64,000 nt of DNA from Streptomyces sp. NBC_01216 (lineage in GTDB: Bacteria > Actinomycetota > Actinomycetes > Streptomycetales > Streptomycetaceae), in contig NZ_CP108677.1 of the NCBI RefSeq assembly GCF_035994945.1, positions 6,758,001-6,822,000 of the forward strand, read 5' to 3'. Shown here piece by piece: positions 8,142-17,304 of this stretch. Numbering within the stretch: the stretch's first letter is position 1; the number at the start of each line of letters is the position of its first letter. Below the pieces are notes generated by a model that ran no database searches, was not told where the DNA came from, and worked only from the letters and a program-made list of their open reading frames with translations. The translations under genes and the position numbers were made by a program.

Positions 8142-9176
8142 GTGCGTCACCCCGCCCGACTCGGCATCGCCCTCACCCTCGCCCTCGCCACCGCGGGCTG
8201 CTCCACACCCTCCGGCCAGGACCCCGGGACCGATGCCCGGTCCGCCACGCGGGCCGCCGCCCCGGAGACCAGCGTCACCAGCTGCGGTCGGCGGCTGTCC
8301 TTCGCCGAACCCCCACGACGCGCCGTCGCGCTGGACCAGACGTCGACCGAGACCCTCCTCGAACTCGGCCTCCAGGAACGGATGACGGGCACGGCCAACC
8401 TCAAGACGAAGATCCCCGACACCTACCGGTCCGCCTACGACACGATCCCCGTCATCGCCGAGAAGATCGCCACCGGAGAACAACTCCGCGCAGCCAACCC
8501 CGACTTCGTCGTCGCCGCGTCCGCGGACCTCTACACCGGGGACCGGGCGGGCACCCGAGAGGAACTGGCCGCGCTCGACGTCCCCACCTTCGTCAGCGCC
8601 GTGGACTGCCCGCCCCGGAACCGGTCCGGCACGAGCCCCTTCGCGCTCCTCTTCGCCGACTACGAGAACCTGGGCAGGATCTTCGGCACCGAGGAGCGGG
8701 CCCACCGGCTCGCCGCGGATCAGCGCGCGGCGGTCGACGAGGCCCGGCGGAGCGCGGTCGCGCGCCCCCCGGGCGCCGATGTCCCCACCGTCGTCTTCCT
8801 CTACTCCGTCTTCGACGGCATGCCCTACGTCGCCGGCGGCAGCGGGCTGCCCAGCGAGATGAGCCGGATCGTCGGCGCGCGGAACGTCTTCGACGACGTC
8901 GACGAGGACTGGCCGGAGGTCTCCTGGGAGGAAGTCGCCGAACGCGACCCCGACATCATCGTGATCGGCGATCTCTCCGAGCGCGGCCGTCCCGGGGACA
9001 GCGCAGCCGAGAAGCGCGCCACCCTGGCCCGGCACCCGGTCATCTCGCGGCTGGCCGCCGTGCGCAACGACCGGATCATCGAAGTACCCGGCATCGAACT
9101 CGACCCCTCGGTGCGCTCCGTACACGCCCTCCGGCTGCTCGCCGACGGCATGCGGGAATCCGGCCATGGCCGCTGA
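8142..9176 (+). CDS. metal-chelate ABC transporter substrate-binding lipoprotein
   Basis: 344 residues. Signal peptide with lipobox LATAGCS, so it is expected to be lipid-anchored outside the membrane. The remainder is a class III (FecB/BtuF-type) periplasmic-binding fold: RRAVALDQTSTETLLELGL, PDFVVAA, VEEVAERDPDIIVIGD-like segment (EVAERDPDIIVIGD), and RLAAVRNDRIIEVPG. The GTG start at 8142 has GGAGGA 5 nt upstream. First gene of the importer operon, overlapping the permease gene by 11 bp. The ligand may be an Fe- or Zn-chelate. Confidence 0.9.
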   Translation: MRHPARLGIALTLALATAGCSTPSGQDPGTDARSATRAAAPETSVTSCGRRLSFAEPPRRAVALDQTSTETLLELGLQERMTGTANLKTKIPDTYRSAYDTIPVIAEKIATGEQLRAANPDFVVAASADLYTGDRAGTREELAALDVPTFVSAVDCPPRNRSGTSPFALLFADYENLGRIFGTEERAHRLAADQRAAVDEARRSAVARPPGADVPTVVFLYSVFDGMPYVAGGSGLPSEMSRIVGARNVFDDVDEDWPEVSWEEVAERDPDIIVIGDLSERGRPGDSAAEKRATLARHPVISRLAAVRNDRIIEVPGIELDPSVRSVHALRLLADGMRESGHGR

Positions 9177-10311
9177 CACCACCGCCCGGAAGGAGCGGGC
9201 CGCCGACCTCCTGCTCCCCGCGGCCCGGGGACGGCGGACACCGGTCACCGCCACGCGCCGGCCGGACCTTCCCGGCGGACCGGCACCACACGGCCCGGCC
9301 CGGTCCGCCGCCGCCCGCGCGGGTCTGCTCCTCCTCGCCGTCTTCGCCCTGGCCGCCTCGGTCGCCGCCGCGCTGCGCCTCGGTACCACCGACGTGGGAT
9401 GGACCGGCCTCGCCCGCGTCTTCGGCGGCCGGCTCGGCCTGGACGTCGCACCGTTGCCACCGCTGCGCGACTCCCTCGTCTGGGACCTGCGACTGCCCCG
9501 CGTGCTCATGGCGGCCCTCGTCGGCGCCACACTCGCCGTGTGCGGCACGGTGCTCCAGGCGCTCACCCGCAACGCGCTCGCCGACCCCTACCTGCTCGGC
9601 GTCTCCTCGGGCGCGTCCACGGGTGCCGTCACCGTGGTCGTCCTCGGGGTGGGCGCCGGCACCCTCGGAGTCACCGGCGGCGCGTTCGCCGGCGCGCTGC
9701 TCGCCTTCGGCCTGCTCCTCCTCCTGCTGCGCACCGGACTCGACTCCGGCCGCATCGTCCTCACCGGCGTGGTCGTCGGCCAGCTCTTCGCCGCGCTCAC
9801 CTCACTCGTCCTGATGGCCTCCGCGGACGCCGACACCACCCGGGCCGTCACCCACTGGCTGCTGGGCTCGATGGCTCCGTCCCGCTGGGACACGGTCGCC
9901 GTCTGCGCCGTCGTCACCCCGCTGGGCCTGGTCACCGCGTGGTTGTGCTCCGACGACCTCGACGGACTCGCCTTCGGTACCGACACCGCCGCGTCCCTCG
10001 GCATCGCCGTCCGGCGCACCCGGCTCCTGCTGCTCGTGGTCACGGCCGTGCTGACCGCGGTCGCGGTCGCCACCGTCGGAGCCATCGGCTTCGTCGGGCT
10101 CATCGTCCCGCACGGGGTGCGGTTCCTCGCCGGGCCGCTGCACCGGGCGCTGCTGCCCTGGGCCGCGCTCGCGGGCGCCGTGTTCCTGGTGTGGACGGAC
10201 ACACTGGCCCGCGTCGCCTTCGCCCCCCGCGAGGTCCCCGTCGGCGTGATCACCGCCCTCCTCGGGGTGCCGCTCTTCCTGCTCGTCCTGCGCCGCCGGG
10301 GGCACCTGTGA
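9166..10311 (+). CDS. FecCD-family ABC transporter permease
   Basis: 381 residues. An unusually long basic and proline-rich N-terminal tail of about 48 residues precedes the first membrane helix (LLLLAVFALAASVAAAL). Family landmarks are LRLPRVLMAALVGATLAVCG, LQALTRNALADPYLLGVSSG, and GFVGLIVPHGVRFLAG, the last being the ATPase-coupling region typical of FecC/FecD/BtuC. Its stop overlaps the GTG of the ATPase gene (GTGA), so the genes are translationally coupled. Confidence 0.92.
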   Translation: MAADTTARKERAADLLLPAARGRRTPVTATRRPDLPGGPAPHGPARSAAARAGLLLLAVFALAASVAAALRLGTTDVGWTGLARVFGGRLGLDVAPLPPLRDSLVWDLRLPRVLMAALVGATLAVCGTVLQALTRNALADPYLLGVSSGASTGAVTVVVLGVGAGTLGVTGGAFAGALLAFGLLLLLLRTGLDSGRIVLTGVVVGQLFAALTSLVLMASADADTTRAVTHWLLGSMAPSRWDTVAVCAVVTPLGLVTAWLCSDDLDGLAFGTDTAASLGIAVRRTRLLLLVVTAVLTAVAVATVGAIGFVGLIVPHGVRFLAGPLHRALLPWAALAGAVFLVWTDTLARVAFAPREVPVGVITALLGVPLFLLVLRRRGHL

Positions 10312-11105
10312 GGATCACCGCCGAAGCACTCGGCTGGTCCGTGGCCGGCGTCCCGGTCCTCCGCGCGGTCGACGCCGACATCGCGTCCGGCGAGACGGTC
10401 GGCCTGCTCGGCCCCAACGGCTCGGGCAAGTCCTCCCTGCTGCGCTGCCTGGCCGGACTGCGCGCCCCGGCCGTCGGCACGGTCCGCTACGACGGCGTGT
10501 CCGTCCGGGACTGGAGCGCGCGCCGGATCGCCCGTCAGGTCGCCTTCGTGGCCCAGGACCCGGGCGCGGAGAGCGACCTCGCGGTGGTCGACGTCGTGGG
10601 CCTCGGGCGAACTCCCTTCCGGAGCCGACGGCACGGAGTCGGCGCCGACGACCGGGCCGTCATCGCCGCCGCCCTGGAGCGCGTCGGGCTCACCGCGCTG
10701 GCCGGCCGTCCGTGGCAGGCGCTGTCGGGCGGCGAACGGCAACGCGCCCACCTCGCCCGCGCCCTGGCGCAGCAGCCGTACGCCCTCCTGCTCGACGAAC
10801 CGACCAACCACCTCGACGTCCGGCACCGGCTGGAGCTGATGGAACTGCTCACCGACTCCGGCCGTACAGCCGTGGTCGCACTCCACGACCTCTCCCTCGC
10901 CGCCCGCTACTGCGACCGGCTCTTGCTCCTGCACCACGGCCGCCTGATCGCCGCCGGCCCGCCGCGCGAGGTCCTCACCCCCGAACGGCTCGCCGAGGTC
11001 TTCGAGGTGGACGCCCACGTCACCGTCGACACCCTCGGACACCCCGCGATCGCCTACCGAGGGCCGCTCCGCGCCCCCGCCGCGGCGGCCCTCCCCAGCT
11101 CGTGA
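10308..11105 (+). CDS. metal-chelate ABC transporter ATP-binding protein (FecE/FepC type)
   Basis: 265 residues. Walker A GPNGSGKSS, Q-loop VAQDPG, signature LSGGERQRAHLARAL, Walker B YALLLDEPTNHLD and switch His in ALHDLS are all intact. It is the energising subunit for the adjacent FecCD permease. GTG start overlaps the permease stop. The 3' end carries the first copy of a tandem duplication that also contains an extra start for the next gene. Confidence 0.93.
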   Translation: MRITAEALGWSVAGVPVLRAVDADIASGETVGLLGPNGSGKSSLLRCLAGLRAPAVGTVRYDGVSVRDWSARRIARQVAFVAQDPGAESDLAVVDVVGLGRTPFRSRRHGVGADDRAVIAAALERVGLTALAGRPWQALSGGERQRAHLARALAQQPYALLLDEPTNHLDVRHRLELMELLTDSGRTAVVALHDLSLAARYCDRLLLLHHGRLIAAGPPREVLTPERLAEVFEVDAHVTVDTLGHPAIAYRGPLRAPAAAALPSS

Positions 11106-11178
11106 AGAGGGACCAGGAATCCCCATGACCACCACCCCACCTCGTGAAGCGAGACCAGGAATCCCCATGACCACCACC
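11099..11178 (+). repeat. tandem duplication of a ribosome-binding site and start codon
   Basis: A 38-bp unit at 11099-11136 recurs at 11141-11178 with two mismatches (42-bp period). Each copy contains CCAGGA followed by ATGACCACCACC, so two in-frame starts (11125 and 11167) and two ribosome-binding sites serve the next gene. The copies differ in frame by exactly 14 codons. Confidence 0.85.
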
Positions 11179-11997
11179 GTCCCCTCCGTCGACGCCCTCA
11201 CCGAGGCCGTACGGGCGGGCCACCACGGCCCCCTCCCGTCCGGGACCGTCGCCACCAGCGTCTTCTGGATCCACCACGGCACCCGCCTCGCCGGCGGCCA
11301 CACCACCTACCTCAACCAGTACGTGCTGGTCCGCCTCGGCGGCTCCTTCGGCGGCTGCGCCTTCGAGGACGGCGAGCTCAACCCGTCGGTCTGCCGGGAG
11401 TTCTCCGGAGCCCCGCTCGACGCCCTGCTCGGCGAAGCACCCCGCCCCCTGCGGATCGCCGCCCTCGACGCCTGCCTCTCCGAGGCGCGTCCGCACCGCC
11501 TGGCCGCCGAGACCGGCGAGGCCGAGCCGGTCGTCCTGCCCGCCGGCACCCCGGAGGTCCGCGCGCAGGCCCGAGACGCCGCCGTCGCAGGTCTCCTCGA
11601 CATCGCGCCGGGAGCCCGGGTCGGCCTCATCGGCGTCGTCAACCCGCTGGTCGCGGCGATCCGCGCGCGCGGCGGCGAACCGCTGCCCTGCGACCTCAAC
11701 CTCCGGGTCACGCGGTGGGGCGAACCGGTCACCGACGACATGCACCAGGTGCTCGACCGGTCCGACGCCGTCGTGGCCACCGGGATGACCCTCGGCAACG
11801 GCTCCTTCGACACCATCCTGGACCGCTGCCGGGCCCGCGGCGTCCCGCTGATCGTCTACGCGCAGAGCGGCAGCGCCGTCGCCCGCGCCTTCCTCGGCTC
11901 GGGGGTGACCGCCCTGTCCGCCGAGCCCTTCCCCTTCTCCCAGTTCAGCGCCGACCGGACGGTCCTGTACCGCTACCGCGCGGCGGACGGCTCGTGA
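11167..11997 (+). CDS. DUF364/DUF4213-type Rossmann-like protein (putative heavy-metal chelation family)
   Basis: 276 residues. The C-terminal half has a Rossmann-like core (ARVGLIGVVNPLVAAI), then SDAVVATGMTLGNGSFDTIL, the diagnostic block of the DUF364 family that is described as putative heavy-metal chelation, and LIVYAQSGSAVARAFLGSG. The start at 11167 is the second of two duplicated starts; using 11125 would add 14 residues. The stop overlaps the next gene (GTGA), so it is in the importer operon. Its chemistry is unknown; placement with a kinase and a PLP enzyme suggests a role in making or handling a metal ligand. Confidence 0.8.
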   Translation: MTTTVPSVDALTEAVRAGHHGPLPSGTVATSVFWIHHGTRLAGGHTTYLNQYVLVRLGGSFGGCAFEDGELNPSVCREFSGAPLDALLGEAPRPLRIAALDACLSEARPHRLAAETGEAEPVVLPAGTPEVRAQARDAAVAGLLDIAPGARVGLIGVVNPLVAAIRARGGEPLPCDLNLRVTRWGEPVTDDMHQVLDRSDAVVATGMTLGNGSFDTILDRCRARGVPLIVYAQSGSAVARAFLGSGVTALSAEPFPFSQFSADRTVLYRYRAADGS

Positions 11998-13082
11998 CCC
12001 CCGCCGCCCGCCCCGCCGCGACCGCCGCCGATGGCCTTCCCACCGGCACCGGCCACGCCCCGGGCCACCACGGCGAGATCCTCCAGGGCGTCTTCCTCGA
12101 CGGCGCCGGGCGCCGGTGCGCGGGACTGGTCACCCTCCCGCTCCCCGGCCCCGGCACCACCGCGCGGTTCGTCCGCCGCCCCGGCACCCCGGCCGAGGCC
12201 CTCGACGTCCTCCCCGCCGACCGTGCGAAGGCGGCCCGCGCCGCGGCCCTCGCGGTGGCGGCCTGCGCGCGGCGGACCGGAGTGGAGCCCTGCGGCGGGG
12301 AACTGCGGCTCACCGGCGACCTTCCGGTGGGCCTGGGCCTGGGCAGCTCCACCAGCGACGTGATCGCCGCCGTGCGCGCGGTCGCGGACTCCTACGGCCT
12401 CCGCCTCGCCCCCGGCACCGTCGCCCGACTGGCGGTACGCGCGGAGACGGCCTGCGATCCCCTGATGCTCGACGGCCGCCCGTGCCTCTTCGCCCAGCGG
12501 GAGGGCCGCGTCCTGGAGGTGCTCGGCCCGGCCCTGCCACCCCTGGTCGTGGTCGGCTGCGTCCTGGGCGGCGGCACCCCCGTGGACACCCTCTCGCTCC
12601 CCGCACGCCCACCCGCCCAGGCGTCCGACACCGAGGTCCGGGACTGCGCACGGCTGCGCGCCCGGCTGCGCCACGCCGTGGCCACCGGCGACGCGCGGCT
12701 GCTCGGCGAGGTCGCCACCGCCAGCGCCCGGCGCGGCCAGGAGGTGCTCGGCCACCCGGAGTTCGACGTCCTCACCGACCTCGCGCGGGCATTCGGGGCG
12801 GTCGGCGTCCAGCTCGCGCACAGCGGCGCGGTCGCGGGCGTCCTCTTCGCGCCGGCCCCGGGGATGCGCCCGCGCCTGCGGGCCTGCCTGCGAGCCCTGG
12901 ACGCCCACGGCATCCCCGCCGGACCGACCTTCACCACCATTACCAAGGAGACCGCGCATGGAGCGGCACGCCCCGGCTCATCAGTCCACGGAACATCTGC
13001 CCATGGACCGGCACAACGCGGAGTCGGTCGGCCGACCGGACCTGATACGCCTCGACGAACGACTCCTCTGCCTGCGCTTTGA
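11994..13082 (+). CDS. GHMP-family kinase, PduX-like (L-threonine/serine kinase type)
   Basis: 362 residues. N-terminal GHHGEILQGVF matches the GxxGEL(I)QG opening of PduX-type L-threonine kinases, and the ATP-binding loop LPVGLGLGSSTSDVIAA is the GHMP signature. A C-terminal GHMP motif (VGVQLAHSGAVAGVLF) is present. About 41 C-terminal residues are Pro/Gly/Thr rich, without family likeness, and overlap the next gene by 125 bp. GTG start overlapping the previous stop. I infer phosphorylation of the hydroxyl of serine, threonine or a related amino acid, to feed the following PLP enzyme. Confidence 0.8.
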   Translation: MTPAARPAATAADGLPTGTGHAPGHHGEILQGVFLDGAGRRCAGLVTLPLPGPGTTARFVRRPGTPAEALDVLPADRAKAARAAALAVAACARRTGVEPCGGELRLTGDLPVGLGLGSSTSDVIAAVRAVADSYGLRLAPGTVARLAVRAETACDPLMLDGRPCLFAQREGRVLEVLGPALPPLVVVGCVLGGGTPVDTLSLPARPPAQASDTEVRDCARLRARLRHAVATGDARLLGEVATASARRGQEVLGHPEFDVLTDLARAFGAVGVQLAHSGAVAGVLFAPAPGMRPRLRACLRALDAHGIPAGPTFTTITKETAHGAARPGSSVHGTSAHGPAQRGVGRPTGPDTPRRTTPLPAL

Positions 13083-14118
13083 GACGATGAAGGTGGTATC
13101 CGCCCTCGCGGCCGTACGCCACCTGCTCGACACCGGTGCCGTACGCCGAGGGGACACCCTGCTCGACAGCTCCAGCGGCATCTACGCCTACGCCCTCGCC
13201 CTGGCCTGCCACCGGTACGGCATGCGCTGTCACATCGTGGGCTCGACGACGGTGGACCGCGCCCTGGGCATCCAGCTCGCCGTCCTCGGCGCGACGCTGG
13301 AGCGGATGGAGCCCTGCGATGACCTCAAACTGGACCAGAAGCGGCGCGTCGAGCGGGTCCGGGAGATCCTCGCCGCGCACCCCGAGTACCACTGGATGCG
13401 GCAATACCACGACGACATCCACTACCTCGGCTACCGCGCCGTCGCCGACCGGATCCGCGAGGCCGTCGGCGTGGACGCGCTCACCGTCGTCGGCGGGGTC
13501 GGTTCGGGCGCCTCCACGGGCGCGCTCGCCCGCTACCTGCGCCGGGGCCCGGCGAACCCGGCGCGCTCCCAGTGCGGACCGCGGCCCTCCGGCCCCCGCG
13601 CCCACGAGCGTGTCAGGGGTTCCAGCGGACCGGCCGACATCCAACTCGTCGGGGTCCAGCCCTACGGCAGCGTCACCTTCGGCGCCGGACACGTCGCCGA
13701 CCCCGAGATCATCATCGCCGGCATCGGCAGCTCCATCCCCTTCGGGAACGTCTCCCACGAGCTGTACGACACCCTGCACTGGATCTCCTTCGACGCCGCC
13801 CTGGCCGGGAGCGTCGACCTGCTGCGGCGGCACGCCGTGTTCGCCGGGCTGTCGACCGGCGCCGGCTACCTGGCCGCACGTCACGAACGCGAGCGCGCGC
13901 CCGAACGGACGGTCCTCTTCATCGCCGCCGACACCGGACACCGCTACGTCGACACCGTCTTCGCCCGGTACCGCGAGGCCGTACCGGTCACGGAACTCGC
14001 CCCGCGCGAGGTCCGGGACCCGGGCGAGCTGGCGTTGCCCTGGTCCCGGATGCGCTGGAACCGGACCCCGGCGGGGGAGTGGGGTCTTCCGCACCCTCGG
14101 CGGCACGGCCCGGCGTAG
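12958..14118 (+). CDS. PLP-dependent cysteine-synthase-like (beta-replacement) enzyme
   Basis: 386 residues of fold-type II PLP enzyme. FETMKVVSALAAV carries the likely Schiff-base lysine; DSSSGIYAYALALA takes the place of the substrate-binding TSGNT loop; VGGVGSGASTG is the phosphate-binding glycine loop; a C-terminal AGLSTGAGYLAA block closes the barrel. Start 12958 has AAGGAG 8 nt upstream; a second ATG lies at 13003. Coming after a PduX-like kinase, it could use an O-phospho-amino acid, as SbnA does in staphyloferrin B synthesis. Product unknown; metallophore precursor synthesis is inference. Confidence 0.82.
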   Translation: MERHAPAHQSTEHLPMDRHNAESVGRPDLIRLDERLLCLRFETMKVVSALAAVRHLLDTGAVRRGDTLLDSSSGIYAYALALACHRYGMRCHIVGSTTVDRALGIQLAVLGATLERMEPCDDLKLDQKRRVERVREILAAHPEYHWMRQYHDDIHYLGYRAVADRIREAVGVDALTVVGGVGSGASTGALARYLRRGPANPARSQCGPRPSGPRAHERVRGSSGPADIQLVGVQPYGSVTFGAGHVADPEIIIAGIGSSIPFGNVSHELYDTLHWISFDAALAGSVDLLRRHAVFAGLSTGAGYLAARHERERAPERTVLFIAADTGHRYVDTVFARYREAVPVTELAPREVRDPGELALPWSRMRWNRTPAGEWGLPHPRRHGPA

Positions 14119-14128
14119 CCGGACGTCC

Positions 14129-15023
14129 ATGACGCGGGACGCCGACCCCGGCCTCTTCGGTCCCGGCTCCGTCACCTGGCAGCTGCACGGCGACCCGGTG
14201 ATGTGGATCGCCGGGGTCCGCGCCCCGTACCTCCAGGCGCAGCACCCCGCGGTCGTCCGCGGGGTGCTGATCAACAGCGGCTTCCGGAGGGACCCCTGGG
14301 GGCGGCTCCTGCGCACCGCCGACTTCGTCGGCACCCTCGGCTACGGCACGACCGAGGCCGCCGAGGCGGCCGGCGCACGCGGGTCCGCAGGATCCACCGG
14401 CTGCTCGGTGTCGACGACCCCGGCCTGCTCCTGCGGGTGCGCTGCGCGGAGGTCGACTCCGATCTCTCCGTCGTCCGCCGCTCCGGCATCGTGCTCGCCG
14501 ACGCCCAGGCCGACCGCTCCGTCGACGAGCACCGCCGCTCGGCCCGGCTCGTCGGCCTCGATCCCGGGCGGGTCGCCGCCGACCGCGACGGACTCGCCGC
14601 CTACTTCGAAGCGGTGCGGCCGGAACTCGCCGCCGGAGAGGGCGCGCGCCGTCGACGCCTTCCTCCGCCGCCCGCCCGTCGACCGTGCTGATCCCGGCGC
14701 GCGCCGCGCTCTGGGGGCGCGTCGCGGCGCTCGCCTACGACACTCCGCCCGACTACGCCCACGCGCTGTACGGCCGGCCCGCGCCCGCTCCGGAGACCGT
14801 CACGCACCGCCTCACCGCCACGGCGCGTCTGCTGCGCTCCGTGCCCGCGCGGTTGCGCCGGCGGCTCCCGCCCGGCCGCATCCCGAAGGCGATGGCCCGC
14901 CTCGGCCGGGAGGCACGACCCGCCCCGTACAAACTGCGCAGCCAGGCAGCCATACTGGACGGGCTGGGGAGGGCGCAGAGAACCGACGGGGGCGATAGCA
15001 CGCGATGGCGGAATCCAGGCTGA
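14129..15023 (+). pseudogene. MpaB-type oxygenase (DUF2236), frameshifted
   Basis: The first 84 codons from ATG 14129 read as an oxygenase MpaB-family protein (DPGLFGPGSVTWQLHGDP, GYGTTEAAEAAG). Similarity then continues in another frame from about 14380 (VRRIHRLLGVDDPGLLLRV), returns to the first frame near 14645 (RAVDAFLRRPPVDR), and moves to the third at about 14688 (LIPARAALWGRVAALAYDTP) up to 15023. Three frame changes mean either a decaying gene or clustered sequencing errors. The intact family binds haem b and acts on hydrophobic substrates. The tail overlaps the kinase start. Confidence 0.75.
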
Positions 15024-17257
15024 TCCAGGGCCGGTACCGGCTGCACGACGTGATCGGGCGCGGGGGCATGGGCGAGGTGTGGAGCGCCACCGACGAGGCG
15101 CTCGGGCGCCGGGTCGCCGTCAAGTGCCTCAAGCCCCTGGGGCCGCAGCGGGGCGCCGACCTCGTGACCGTGCTGCGCGAGCGCTTCCGCCGCGAGGCGC
15201 GCGTCGCCGCCTCCCTGCAGCACCGCGGCGTCACCGTCGTGCACGACTTCGGGGAGTCCGAGGGAGTCCTGTTCCTGGTCATGGAGCTGCTGGAAGGCCG
15301 CAACCTCAGCCAGCTCCTGGAGGAGAACAAACAGAGTCCACTGCCGGTCCAGGACGTCGAGGACATCGCGGAGCAGGTCGCCGACGCCCTGGCCTACACG
15401 CATCGCCAGGGGATCGTGCACCGCGACCTCAAGCCCGCCAACATCATGCGGCTGGGCGACGGCGGTGTGAAGATCTGCGACTTCGGGATAGCGCGGCTGG
15501 GCGCCGACATCGGCTTCAGCTCGCGCCTGACCGGCACGGGCATCGCCATGGGCACCCCGCACTACATGTCGCCCGAGCAGATCAGCGGCGGCGAGGTCGA
15601 CCACCGCAGCGACCTGTACTCGCTCGGCTGCGTGCTCTACGAGATCGCCACCGGCGCCCCGCCCTTCGACCTCCAGGACCCCTGGGCCATCCTCATCGGC
15701 CACCGCGACACGGTGCCCGAGCCGCCGCGCAGCCGCCGCGCCGAACTCCCCCACTACCTCGACCGGATCGTCCTCGACCTGCTCGCCAAGGAACCCGAGC
15801 GGCGGCCCACCGACGCCAACGACTTGCGCCGCCGGATACTCTCCGCCCGCGGCGGCCCGTCCCCGGTCCACACGCCCGCGCGCCCCCTGTCCCGGGACAC
15901 GTCCGCCGTGTGGCCGGCACCGTCACGCCCGCCCGGTCTGCCGTCGTGGACCCGCGGGATGACCCCGGGGCATCGCGCCGCAGCGTCCTTCGCGACGGCG
16001 CCGGGCACCGCGTCCGATCCCGCCGCGGGGCTCACCGGCCGGTGGACCACCGTGACCGGCTCGTCGTCCGGGACGGCGTCCTGGCCCCGGGCCGACGCGG
16101 TCCCGGCCGAACTGCCGGCCGTTCTCGCCGGCCGGCACAAGGAAGGGCTCGGCCTCGGCCGGAACGGCCGCTGGGACGAGGCGGAGGGGCTGCACCGCGC
16201 GGTGGCCGTGGACCGCGAGCGGGTACTCGGACCCGACCATCCCGACACCCTCAGCAGCCGCTACGAACTCGCCTCCACACTGGGACGGCTCGGGCGCCGG
16301 GCCGACGCCCTGCGCGAGTTCGGACGCGTCGTCGAGGGCCGGGACCGCACGCTCGGCGCCGACCACCCGGACACCGTCGCGGCCCGTCAGGAGACCGCGT
16401 ACCTCCTCGGGCGTCTGGGCCGCTACTTCGAGGCGCACCAGGTGTACGAGGCGGTCCTCGCCTCCCGGATGCGCACCTTCGGACCGGACCACCCCGACAC
16501 CCTGCGCTGCCGCCACAACCTCGCCTTCAACCTGGGGCGGCTGGGACGCCTGGAGGAGTCGTACCGTACGGCCCTGGAGGTCGGCGAGGCACGGAGCCTG
16601 CTGCTCGGCCCCGGCCATCCGGACACCCTGGTGACCCGGTACGAGGTGGCCTACACCCTGGGGCGGCTGGGCCGCTGGGCGGACGCGCTCCCCGTGTACC
16701 GCGAGGTCGCGTCGGCGCGCGCCGACGTCCTGGGCGCGGACCATCCCGACACGCTGGCCGCACACTACGAGACCGGTATCTGTCTGGGCCGGCTGGGCCA
16801 CGGTGCCGAGGCTCTGGAGGTGTACCGCGACCTCGTCGACGCCCGCACCCGGGTGCACGGCCCCGACCATCCCGAGACCCTGCGCGCCCGCCACGGCGTC
16901 GGGGTCAACCTCGGTCGGCTGGCCCGCTGGGAGGAGGCCCTGACGGAGTCCCGGGCCGTGTGCGTCGTGCGCGAGCGGGTGTTGGGCGCCGATCATCCCG
17001 ACACGCTCGTGAGCCGCCGCGAGATCGCGGTCGGTCTCGGCTGGCTCGCCCGCTGGGAAGAGGCGCTCACCCTCTACCGGCAGGTCGCCGAGAGCAGGGA
17101 GCGCGTCCTGGGCCCGGAGCACCCGGACACCCTGGCGGCCCGTGACGACGAGGCCCACTGCCTGGAACGCCTGGGGCGCCCCCGGGAGGCCCTCGCCCTG
17201 CACCGCCGGGTGGCCTCGCTGCGCCGCGGCCACGGTGACCGCAGCACCCTGCACTGA
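15005..17257 (+). CDS. serine/threonine protein kinase with C-terminal tetratricopeptide-like repeats
   Basis: 750 residues. Hanks-type kinase domain at residues 8-280: glycine loop IGRGGMGEVW, catalytic lysine in VAVKCLK, HRDLKPANI, DFGIA and MSPEQISGG. A Pro/Thr/Ser linker follows to about 375, then seven to nine repeats of about 42 residues with the pattern LGxDHPDTLxxRxExAxxLGRLGRW, typical of TPR_10/TPR_12 repeats. No transmembrane helix, so a cytosolic kinase; the repeats probably bind partner proteins. A different C-terminus from PASTA-type kinases argues for signalling rather than cell-wall sensing. Confidence 0.93.
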   Translation: MAESRLIQGRYRLHDVIGRGGMGEVWSATDEALGRRVAVKCLKPLGPQRGADLVTVLRERFRREARVAASLQHRGVTVVHDFGESEGVLFLVMELLEGRNLSQLLEENKQSPLPVQDVEDIAEQVADALAYTHRQGIVHRDLKPANIMRLGDGGVKICDFGIARLGADIGFSSRLTGTGIAMGTPHYMSPEQISGGEVDHRSDLYSLGCVLYEIATGAPPFDLQDPWAILIGHRDTVPEPPRSRRAELPHYLDRIVLDLLAKEPERRPTDANDLRRRILSARGGPSPVHTPARPLSRDTSAVWPAPSRPPGLPSWTRGMTPGHRAAASFATAPGTASDPAAGLTGRWTTVTGSSSGTASWPRADAVPAELPAVLAGRHKEGLGLGRNGRWDEAEGLHRAVAVDRERVLGPDHPDTLSSRYELASTLGRLGRRADALREFGRVVEGRDRTLGADHPDTVAARQETAYLLGRLGRYFEAHQVYEAVLASRMRTFGPDHPDTLRCRHNLAFNLGRLGRLEESYRTALEVGEARSLLLGPGHPDTLVTRYEVAYTLGRLGRWADALPVYREVASARADVLGADHPDTLAAHYETGICLGRLGHGAEALEVYRDLVDARTRVHGPDHPETLRARHGVGVNLGRLARWEEALTESRAVCVVRERVLGADHPDTLVSRREIAVGLGWLARWEEALTLYRQVAESRERVLGPEHPDTLAARDDEAHCLERLGRPREALALHRRVASLRRGHGDRSTLH

Positions 17258-17304
17258 CCCCCGGACCCGCCGGCCCGGGCTTCGGGGCGCGCCGTCCCCG
17301 CGCG

